A model generated the notes under the pieces. That model saw only the letters and a program-made list of their open reading frames with translations, had not been told where the DNA came from and made no database searches. Positions 54,082 to 64,000 of a stretch of DNA of 64,000 bases are shown in pieces; the stretch's first letter is position 1, and the number at the start of each line of letters is the position of its first letter. The translations under genes and the position numbers were made by a program. The stretch comes from Tubiluchus corallicola (Eukaryota; Priapulida; Priapulimorpha; Priapulimorphida; Tubiluchidae): contig JAQGDQ010000224.1 in assembly GCA_030141605.1 (NCBI GenBank), positions 122,001 to 186,000 of the forward strand, read 5' to 3'.

Positions 54082-57000
54082 CTAACTTAACTCCATCAGA
54101 GTCGAGTCAGTAGTGCTGGCGGTGGCATCTTTCTGTATCCCCTCGAACATGTTCCACAGCTCCTGATTGGCTTTTATTTGTGCTAAAAAGTCACTCATCA
54201 GAGGGTTTTTATCTGTAATCAAAATCAATCAGACAGCTGCTGTGAATCACCGACTATTATTGAAATAAAATCAAAATTGATGAAAAGCAAACTAAGAACG
54301 TACAGATAAATGCATTTTCTGATGGTTAATCATCAATTTACTACCCAGATCCAGGTTGTTAAACTTTTCTGGCTAAACACACACCAAAAAACACTATAAT
54401 TAATAAGCTATATATGATGCTAAACAACTATGTAGTAATTACCAGCATCAGGTATTGTTAATAAAGCAGCTACAGCTCTCAATGCAGATCGCTTTAATTC
54501 GTCTTGCTTTTCATATTCCTGCTTGACGGAGTTTGCTTTTACTTTGTTCATGCAGGTGCTTTTCAGTGGTTCAACCAACCTCTCCATTCCTATAAGTAAA
54601 CAAGCAAAATGGTGTAAATAATGTCTTACTTTTCAAGAACCTGATGGACTATTACAGTTACAGTTGAAATTTCAGTAAGCAAATATCATATCATACGTTA
54701 CAGCTGCCATCTCGTAACTGTAAGCTTAAATAATCACTTCTTTCTGTGATTTAAACACTTGAACAACTTTTTCTTCTGTAAGCATTGTCAAGTTTTGGAG
54801 AATAACTAGTATTAGTGGTACTGCCGATGTAACCTACTGCTACAAAGCAATAATACCGAGAAGTATAGCCAAATTTTTGCAATTAGTTCTCGCATCTTTA
54901 TTACAATGTGGCTGAGCTTTGCTCACTAGAGAAATTTGTCCAGTACTGCTCACTAGAGAAATTCATCCAGTACTGCTCACTAGAGAAATTTATCCAGTAC
55001 TGCTCACTAGAGAAATTCGTCCAGTACTGCTCACTAGAGAAATTTGTCAAGCACCGGTCACTAGAGAAATTTGTCCAGTACTGGTCACCAGAGAAATTTG
55101 TCCACTTACGTTGCAGCACCGCACTAGGGCACAGATGTGCGAGACGTACAAGCATTAGATAAGTGAGCATCTTTATATCATAATGATCTTTCAGGCCATC
55201 TTCTACGTGGTTTAAGAATTCAAATATATCTACTCTATCCAGACATGTGTCTAGTAGCGTGTACATGCACTCGAATGCAGCCTGGAAAACAGAATGTTGC
55301 AGTTATAACTCTTTCGGGACTGTACTGTTCAAAATAAGTCTTATAAGTCTTTTCTTCAAAATAAGTCTTTTCTGCTACTATATGAGCACAGACATAACTA
55401 AGTGATTACAAATTAGGTACCATTCTACTCAGGAGAATCTTAGCTATGCAATCATGCTATTTGTTTAAACATTTATAAGTGATTTAATTGGATAAAATTA
55501 AGAGAAACAGATTTAATTTGATAAAATTAAAAAGACATGCCCTTTTCAGGCACTCCAACTTAGACTATTGAGTAGTTTAGTCTGGTGTACACTCGCATGA
55601 TCGTACACACTATTTTATTCATCACCAGCTTGCTACAGCCCAAGAGAACCGGCTGCTGTACAGAATTCCAGGAAAAGCCAAGTGATCATCAATTTTCTGC
55701 CATCAATTTTCTGTGTATCAATTTTACACAAGTGATACTGTACATTGTCACAGTGCACGTGCTGTAGTTACTGAAAGCTTTTCTTAATTTTTTCGTCAAA
55801 AGTCAATTTTAATTTGTTTGAGGTAAGCAAGTGCATTTCATATATAATTTTGCATGAAAATCCATTGTGTGAGGAGTAGAAACTTACAAAATTATCCAAT
55901 ATAATATTATCTCTGCTTAGTGAGAGCAGTTTTTCATTATGCCATGCAAAATACAGCAAGTACTTACGGTCCTGAAGGAGTTAAATTCAATGCAGTTTAT
56001 TGCTGCACTGACTCAACAGGCATCCTGAGAAGTAATTTACATAAATTTTCCAAACGTTTTTAATTACATCAATAGCAAATAAACTGAATACCTAAAAAAA
56101 CTTTTCTTAATGCATTTCAGAATGAACACAAAAACTGTGCTCAAATAACAAGTTTGCCAGCCATCTTTAAAAATGCCCACGTTTAAATTGCATAAAAGAC
56201 AAAAGCAAAAATGGGAATTAAATTTGTTCTTGTCGCTAGTGTGATATTAAGTAATACATGGCAAATAAAAATGGGAATTAAATTTCTTCTTGTCGCTAGT
56301 GTGATACTCAGTAATACATGGCAAATTGAAAAGTGGAGGTAAAAATGGAAAGTGGTGTATGTTCAAGATGGTTGCTAAGATGACCACCAAACATCAGTTG
56401 AAAATTTCTTATGCTTTAAATTACACAGGAAAGACTTATGTATCTATAATCAGGTTATTTAGCTAAAGGAATTCAATTATTTATCACAGTACAGTGGCCT
56501 TAAGCTCCTTTTTGAAATTTAAGATGCCTGCTATTAATTTACCTTTCGAATGTCTAGCCCGTCGTCAACCGTATGTTTAAATGGACCCATTTCAACTTCA
56601 CGAATCAACTCTTTCTACAAAAAAATAGTACAGTTAAGTCCTCATTTAACGATAATAAGATGTGTAAAATATGTTGGCTTTACATGAGCTAAAACATTAG
56701 AGAAAATTTGCTCTATTGTATCACTGTGGAGCTTCAAGAACAACAACATCCAGATGAGTACCGATTTGGGTCGAGTACACACATGCATCTGAATCAATTT
56801 GAATTTAATTTTCTTGTTTAGCTCAAAACACATAACTTTAGTACTTAACACAAAAGAAAGGTAACTGTATTTTACTAGCTAACGTCTCTTACATATTTTT
56901 TTACAATTACATGCATCAAACAGGTCTACACGTGAAGTGATACTTTGTAGAAATTTGAAGGCTAAGTGAAGGGGTAACATACAGGACACATGAAGATATT

Positions 57001-60000
57001 AAAATTTCTGGATTAGTCTGTAATTCCTCCTTTTTCGACATAAACCCCAATTTTTCCGACATCTTCTCCAGCAGTTGCTGTAGAATGAATATATGTTTCA
57101 GCAAAGTCGATGACTATTTCTTTAGATTTGTGACCCTCTCAAGAAATCATACAAAGTCAAAACACCGGAATCATGCAGAAACCCACATTTCTGAAATAAG
57201 CAACACACTCGCATGCAATGAATTACAAAACATTTCACTGCACTCACTCGAACTTTTGTCTCGTTGTACAGCTGCATGAGAACCGTGTCGAGCAGATCTC
57301 GGATAAGCGAAGGTTTATTATGAGCGGCAGAGTTGAAAGCTACCAGCGCCACACGACGGACATTCAAATCTGGATCATGCATGGTCTGCAGAAAATCACC
57401 CATACTACGTCGTAATAGTGCATCAATCGGCTGAGGCTGAAAGAACATATTACTGCATAATTATAGACATAAGCCATGAGGATTAAATTACATTAATACA
57501 TTGATTCCTGTATAGGCACTGTGGAACTGCAGCACCCCTTATTTTCGCTCGATAGTATTGATAACATTCAATGAGTCTTATTATTTACGGAATCAGAGCA
57601 CGTGACGGAACTGTGCGCTTTACAGGTTCAGCAACTTGGTGTTTGGCTATTGTGTGTATGCAGCCATGGGCACATATCTGAGATAAGACACTGCACTTTA
57701 GGTAGAGAGAGCGAGAGCACTGTTGCTCACACAGTGTGTTATCAGTTGTCACGTGCTTAAAAATCGTGTACCGACATATTCTTGAACTGTGTCAATTTAA
57801 GCTATTCGAAAATAAAAAATATTTAATGTTTAAGATTCTATCAAGTTTGTGTATAAATTTTCGTATGTTTGTTTGTTTGAAATTACAATCACAAATTACA
57901 ACATTAAAATTACATAATATGATGTTTGTTACGTTTTACACAATAGAAAACAATGGCTAAAAATAATTCCGAAGCAGCACCCCCACTAATCTTAGCTACG
58001 AGCAGCCACTGATATTGACCTTTAACGTACTGCCCTTTGATCCTGATGCAAGTTTCTGAATTAGCAGTAAACTTGATAAAGTGAAATTTTTCTATTCTTT
58101 CTCAGTTGTTTGATGTTTTCACCCAAAATACACTTTGAAATTACAAGTGTTTCAGTAAAAATAAATAATTCCTGCAAACACAGAAAGACAAACATAATTT
58201 TTGCTAGAAAACAAATTCAAATGTAAAACATTTAGTGTTTTCATATCCATTAAAACAAAAGTCGTAATTCAGTACGTTAATTTTACATAAAATATCCACA
58301 ATTATAAATGTTAAATTAACAAAGCCGGTACTTTTGTTCTTACCTGATTGGAAATAGTAAACTTGACCGCGGTAACAGCTGTGCTACGAGCAAGAGGAGA
58401 AATCTTACCTGATAGGAAATAGTAAACTTGATAGCGGTAACAGCTGTGCTACGAGCAAGAGGAGAAATCTTACCTGATCGGAAATAGTAAACTTGACAGC
58501 GGTAACAGCTGTGCTACGAGCAAGAGGAGAAATCTTACCTGATCGGAAATAGTAAACTTGACAGCGGTAACAGCTGTGCTACGAGCAAGAGGAGAAATCT
58601 TACCTGATCGGAAATAGTAAACTTGACAGCGGTAACAGCTGTGCTACGAGCAAGAGGAGAAGATGATGTAAGAAATTCTTTTAATTTTGGTAAAAGCATG
58701 GGAGAATCGATTAGAGTGAGTTTTCCTAAACACTCGGCTACAACGTTGCGCGTTCCCTCTTCCGCACACTCACAGTGATCAAACAGCTTGTTCCTAGACA
58801 AAGTGAGATAAAGGAGGTAACAAAGTGAAATAAAACTATTTAAAGCAGATAAACAAGCCAACTAGAAATCAATTATTGATCGATTCTTTAAATTATTAGA
58901 CTGATTATTTAAAAAAAACCAGGAAGTTCTCATTCAATCAACACACTCCCAACAGACTAAGTCATGGGTAATTTAATCCTTATAACTGTCATAGACACTT
59001 GCAGACGGAGTTTTTTTACTGTTAAAGGTGCTACCGTCAGAGCCATCTACAGGCTGGTAAAACAATTGACTTAGAAAACTATACATGAGACACCTGTGAT
59101 GTCGTGAACATTCGACTGATTTCTAGGGAATTCTTCATTAATAAACCCTCGACAATGTAAGCAACAGATTGTCTTTAATTAATGCATGATTGCTAAACTA
59201 AGTGATGATAAACCTTAGTTTGTGACTGTTGACAACAGCATTGCACAGTACCAGCATTTTTGAACTAACCAACACTTAGTCATGCTTTACATAATGCCAA
59301 AGCAAAAGACATATACGCACTTACCATATTGAGTCAAGAAACGGTTTGATCTGGCTAATACCGCTGGTAGAACTAGATTCGCTAGTAATTATTTCTTTCA
59401 ACGAGTGTAACAACAAGTACTGATATTTTTGCTGCTTCTCAATTTCATCGAGCACGAACGGCAAATACTGGGGAAGGTTCCCACAACTGACTAAACCTGT
59501 AAATATACGAAAATGTTTTAGCGAATTTGACTCGAAATATTAATTGAGGGACTCGCTGAACTCCAGGTTGTGGTGAAAAATCTGAGTCTGCTAATAGATG
59601 TATTTTCAGTTTTTTTAAGAAAAAGACGTCAATGCCTGCGATCTTGAATTCATGATGCAAGTCAAACATCCGACAATGTTAATTAAAGTGGAATTCATTC
59701 TAGGACGTTCCTACAAAATTTCACAATAATTAGTTCCGAGTTAGTGGAGCTGAAGGCTTTTTTTAAAATAATGTTATCACTGACATCTTGAATTTAAAAT
59801 GGCAGATTAAAATGTCTGGATTCCGTAGGTTGATGCAATATTCGTTGCAATTTTCAAAAATACGTGATATCACATAGTCAGTAAACAAATAAATGAGTCA
59901 GCAAGTGGCCACTAATTAAAGGAAAGGCCAAGCCTCCTAGGGCTTTTGGCTTATTTCAATGTTTGCAAAAATTTTTAGAAGGATTTAGTAATAAAACTGC

Positions 60001-63000
60001 AATCAATAGGTGCCTCGTGTAATGAGTAAAATCACGCTGCACTTACGAAAAGTCACGAAATCTCCCAGTTACCACATGATTTTCAAGTAAATGGTGTCTG
60101 AAAATTTCTATTCAGAAGTAATATATTTTAGATATATCCATTATAGGCAACTTTTTGCAATTTTTTTTATATTTTTTTAAGTTCAAGTGATAACACTAAA
60201 ATGAACCCAACATACGGCATGGCTTGTTCTTTCCTTTAAGGAAACGGACATAAATACACCATAACTGAACAAACAGATTACATTAGCAGGCACTTATATA
60301 TTAGTAGCTTATCTCTTTCATACTCAGTTTACTAATTATTGAGAAACAATAATTTACCTAGAGCATAAGATGCAGCTGACTTTACTTCTTCACTATGAGA
60401 AGAGAATGCACTAATCAGAACTTGCTTAAGCTCCACCTGTTCGCTCAGATCACGATGTTTTCCCAGCTCTCCCAAAGTCAACATGGCAAATAATCGAATG
60501 GAGTCAGTAGATTTCGGATTTTTGACATCTTTAATGAACTGCGTAACCACAGCAGCGCCATCTTCAGGGCATGCTAGTGTTAGCGCGGCGACACACTTAG
60601 CTATTGAGTGGAAAGCCTGAAAGTTATCAATAATTACAGCTGTTTTTAACTAGTATAACCTCCAATTTGTACAAAAAAAATCTGCTTACTAAAAACCACA
60701 TTTCAGTCGCAATCACATGTAACTGGTGGTGAATTTATAATAAAACATTATTAAAAAATTGCTGAATAAAAATATTCTAGTATATTGGTGATGAAACGTA
60801 TCGTTGTTTAATTCCATTAAAACTTTAAAACAAAATGAAACTTTAGACATTTAAACATTATTAAACTCTTGAGAAGCATCATTAAAAAGGTCAACATTAA
60901 AACAGTCACAGAGCAGACTAAAGCATTTGCAAATGCTATAAGACCTGACAATAACGATACTTACTAGAAAAAAAACCCACCAGTTACTTCACTTGCAAAC
61001 AAAATTATTGATTAAGCAAATAAATCAATTTTACCTGTTTATGGACTGCAAACATCGTATTCGGCGGTTGCGTCTGCGAGTTAGGATTGTATATTGGTGC
61101 TATCATCATCTATAATAAGTGAAAAAAAGGTAATATATTATAAAAATGCTTTTGCATGGGCACTGTTAATGATGATTAGGTACAGTAACAGTATTTTGGT
61201 CGCTCCTTGAATGTTGCTTTGTATGCTAGTCTTTGTCATTACTTGATACGAAATCCAAAGGTTCTTAGTTCAAAACCAAGCTCTGCCATGACTTTCTCAC
61301 ATTTTATTTCTTTTGGTCTAGGTTGGTTACACAAATTTAATTAGTGTTGATATGTTTTCACCATCAACTGATTAATTGAAAAATTAAGATTATAAATATG
61401 GCTTCGCCACCAAAATGTTTTGATTAAATTACTGTCTGAAGACGATAACAATGAACACAAGAATGTCATCAAACTGACCTGTAACAATTCCCGGAAACAC
61501 ACTTGAGGTATTCCAGTAGCAACGAGACTTCTAAATAAGCCAAGAAGAGCCGTCAAAGCACCACCTGATCACATAGAGAAATATTATTATATATCAGTTA
61601 ATAAAACGTTAGGGTGGTTCACAGCTATCTAAGAATCTAATCATTAGTTTGAACTTTATAGAACAATTAAAGTTCCAACACAGAACTTAACAACCTTTAA
61701 AAGATATTGCTGTCCATTTACAAACACAAATTTATGTGAAAGGTACGGCAAGGAGCACAGGTGGTCTAGACCTCTACAAAAGGCTCATATACTTCACACA
61801 CATTCAACAGACTGATTGACCGATCTTTTTAAATGCAGAGTTCTTATAAAACATACTGCAGTAAGGTACATTTTCTGAAAACTACTGCAGCTCTGTTGAC
61901 ACTTAAAAGCTATTTAACATATGCTGTTCTTACTGTTTTGGCTCAAAAGCTAAGCTATCACCTGGTATATGCTGTCATAAGTAAACAAATGCAGAGGTCT
62001 GTACATGCTGCGTATCATTATAGGTGACATGGGCAAATTGTAAAATTGGCAGACCTTGTCTGATCACCAAACACTTTATGGACAAGTAAGGCGAAAAGAT
62101 TTCCAGTATTGTAAGAATAAAACTTAGAGTGTATCACAAATTTTTGCATTATGCCCATTTCTCATTTACTCTAGGTAAAAAAATAGAAACACATAAAACG
62201 TTAGCACTTCTGCATAATTATTAGAAGTTTCTAATTGATAATTTGGTAAATTTTATTATTATAGTATTTTGAAAACGGAGAACTTTATAAAATTACCTTG
62301 TAATAATGGAGATCGTACAAGAAGCATTATCTCTGGCAGAATAGCCTGTGAAATGCTGGTCATTGATGCAGGATGGATGTGACATAATGAAGTCAGCAAG
62401 TTTAGTGTCAGCTAACAAAGAAAAATAATTTAACGTACGTGTATAACAGCAGTAACTAATACAAATCAAACAAACAGGTTTGTAAAATCTTATTGCAAAT
62501 TGGATCAATTTTATTTACGGGTTCTTACTATATATCTGCTAAAGCAATAGCATGAACAGTGAACACAGTGCAAACAAAGTAATTTTCGCTAGAAGATGGG
62601 CAGCAACAACAAAGAAAATTTCACTAGAAGATAAACCTACAGCCAAGACCGGGATCTTTCCAGTTTAGTGTACTATCTCAGAAGGTTATCTCTGGGATAA
62701 GTCAGTGAACTGACAAAGGCATCTAAGCCAAGTTTCAATTGCAAATGCATTCTTTCACAATGAGGAAAACAGCTGGTGACAAAACTGCTCAAAAGCAATT
62801 TTCAATGCAACCAGTCATCCATTTGCTAAAACACGGCTTAATCTTTTTAGCAGCCATTCATCTATTACTCCCATTCATTAAGATCATTTTACATTCATCT
62901 TGGAATAAAAAAAGCTACAAAAATTCGATTACAAAATCTTTTACCAAGAATTGGGTCACCAACATATCCAGAGGAACTGAAACATACAGAGCACAAGCAA

Positions 63001-63334
63001 ATTGGTGAACAAGCACCACGAGTTTACTAATAGTAACAATGTAGAAGTTTATATGGAAAAACACAAAGGTGCTTTGAAGGTTAGTTATGCGGGAATTTCA
63101 AAAACTGTGAAAAGTTGATCTTTCTCATTAATTAAGAAACTTGTTTACCTGTGATACATGTAAGTCGCTCTCGCTAATCAATGGCGGTAGTTCGACCATG
63201 ACTTTCTGAATCATATCTGGCGTGAGTGCAGAACCATAGTTTTGAACAAGGATGTCAAGACAAGTCAACGTGGTGAGCTTCAATGCTCGGTGGTTCTTGC
63301 GCAAGAATGAGGCTAAAACGGGCATGGCTTCCCC
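54082..63334 (-). CDS. CAND1: CAND1, C-terminal half (gene continues past the right edge)
   Basis: CAND1 is a HEAT-repeat solenoid that binds unneddylated cullin-RBX1 and exchanges SCF substrate receptors. Exons in coding order on the minus strand: 63334-63149, 62411-62297, 61564-61479, 61109-61035, 60616-60358, 59496-59325, 58793-58604, 57436-57248, 56614-56543, 55281-55110, 54589-54443 and 54212-54082. All joins keep frame, giving 597 residues and a TAG, roughly the second half of the about 1230-residue protein. Family blocks include [124 protein letters not shown] and [20 protein letters not shown]. The N-terminal half should lie beyond 64000. Three introns contain tandem repeats, two of them touching splice donors. 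Confidence 0.96.
54918..55108. repeat. 27-bp minisatellite abutting a CAND1 splice donor
   Basis: About seven units (core ACTAGAGAAATTTGTCCAGT plus ACTGCTC) fill the 5' end of a CAND1 intron. The first minus-strand unit begins at or next to the GTAAGT donor at 55104-55109, so the donor context is part of the repeat. The coding frame stays open through the repeat into a WTNFSSEQY-type 9-residue repeat before stopping at 54901. Confidence 0.93.
56211..56326. repeat. Two tandem copies of a 60-bp unit
   Basis: Two copies with ATGGGAATTAAATTT, then CTTGTCGCTAGTGTGATA, then GTAATACATGGCAAAT, lie exactly 60 bases apart in a CAND1 intron, differing at a few positions. Confidence 0.9.
57505..58010. 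mobile_element. Non-autonomous DNA transposon (copy 2 of the 32595-33108 family)
   Basis: It aligns along its length with copy 1 in the same orientation. The end GCAGCCACT is followed by GATATTGA (58011-58018), and the start is preceded by TACATTGA (57497-57504), six of eight matching, a plausible decayed target duplication. The right terminus, reverse-complemented, reads AGTGGCTGC. It lies in a CAND1 intron. Confidence 0.65.
58336..58660 (-). repeat. Five tandem copies of a CAND1 exon end plus its splice donor (65-bp unit)
   Basis: Each 65-bp unit contains the last 57 nt of the exon (encoding [19 protein letters not shown]) and the first 8 nt of the intron (GTAAGATT). Donors lie at minus-strand positions just below 58604, 58539, 58474, 58409 and 58344. 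Only the most upstream copy belongs to the reading frame that continues into the next exon. The other four lie in the intron. Two intronic copies have changed the Asp codon (to Asn or Tyr); the others are nearly identical. Using any of the four downstream donors would add 65 to 260 nt and meet a TAA at 58535-58537. Confidence 0.95.
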
Positions 63335-63524
63335 CTGTGAAAAATAAATTACGCAAATGGCTGTCAAGCTAAAAAACTTCTCAGGTCCCCATTCACACTT
63401 GAATACTTCGCATGATTTACGTAATGAAGCCATACAAAGCAAGAATTTGCATCACACATGTCGTGAAGCCACGCTAAATGAAAGTTTGCACATGCACATC
63501 TTTCTGTTTTACGCATATATGTAC

Positions 63525-64000
63525 TTAGACTATCTGCCCCTTGATTTGAAGAAACCCTTCTATGTACATTTGTACTTGGATCATCTGCCCCTTGATTTGA
63601 AAAAACCCTTCTATGCACATTTGTACTTGGATTATTTGCGCCTTGATTTGAAGAAACCTTTCTACACACATTTGTACTTGGATTATCTGTTCCTTGATTT
63701 GAAAAAACCCTTCTACGCACATTTGTACTTGGATCATCTGCCCCTTGATTTGAAAAAACCTTTCTACACACATTGGTACTTGGATCATCTGCCCCTTGAT
63801 TTGAAAAAACCCTTCTATGCACATTTGTACTTGGATTATTTGCGCCTTGATTTGAAGAAACCTTTCTACACACATTTGTACTTGGATTATCTGCTCCTTG
63901 ATTTGAAAAAACCCTTCTACGCACATTTGTACTTGGATCATCTGCCCCTTGATTTGAAAATACCCTTCTATGCACATTTGTACTTGGATCATCTGCCTCT
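63525..64000. repeat. 51-bp minisatellite reaching the window edge
   Basis: At least nine units of 51 bp (17 codons) lie in a CAND1 intron. Minus-strand frames read through it as repeats such as RRVFSNQGADDPSTNV. No CAND1 sequence is encoded here and the frame runs into plain intron, so it is non-coding. The array continues beyond 64000. Confidence 0.9.

Noticed and set aside
63364-63992. Two long overlapping minus-strand frames with RVFSNQGADDPSTN-type repeats
   Set aside because: They are repeat artefacts in a CAND1 intron, open in more than one frame, with no CAND1 homology.

Overview
The window is nuclear DNA of an animal. It is AT-rich and holds spliceosomal genes with GT-AG introns, many microsatellites and minisatellites, and the debris of LINE, hAT, Harbinger and Tigger-like elements. 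The proteins are clearly metazoan. The repeat content and gene style suggest an invertebrate, but the phylum cannot be fixed from the sequence alone. No tRNA, rRNA, CRISPR array or prokaryotic operon was recognised.

Layout. 1-3459: gene-poor, with a decayed LINE tail (684-1028) and a long TA tract with a palindrome. 3460-21110 (+): GPAA1, the GPI-transamidase subunit, in 12 coding exons that join in frame to 622 codons. Its 8.3-kb intron 1 hosts a complete single-exon REPS-like EH-domain gene (7645-9267, +). Introns 4 and 7 hold a 41-bp minisatellite array and a long CT tract. 21111-24533: convergent intergenic DNA with a hAT-like element. 24534-36470 (-): an FLVCR-family transporter of the major facilitator superfamily. 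Nine exons are secure and three small 3' exons are proposed. Its introns carry minisatellites and several MITEs. 36471-46809: intergenic DNA with pieces of at least two LINE families, one keeping an open 242-codon frame, and a 24-bp minisatellite. 46810-52181 (+): two tandem HGSNAT-like acetyltransferase genes whose coding regions lack introns. 54082-64000 (-): the C-terminal half (597 codons, 12 exons) of CAND1, running off the right edge.

How the genes relate. They are housekeeping genes of separate pathways: GPI anchoring, endocytic Ral signalling, choline/ethanolamine or haem-type transport, lysosomal heparan sulfate breakdown, and cullin-ligase exchange. Nothing suggests an operon or a joint system. 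The most unusual structures are the five tandem copies of a CAND1 exon end with its splice donor, the minisatellite touching another CAND1 donor, the nested REPS-like gene with one EH domain and a C-terminal NPF, and the intronless HGSNAT pair.
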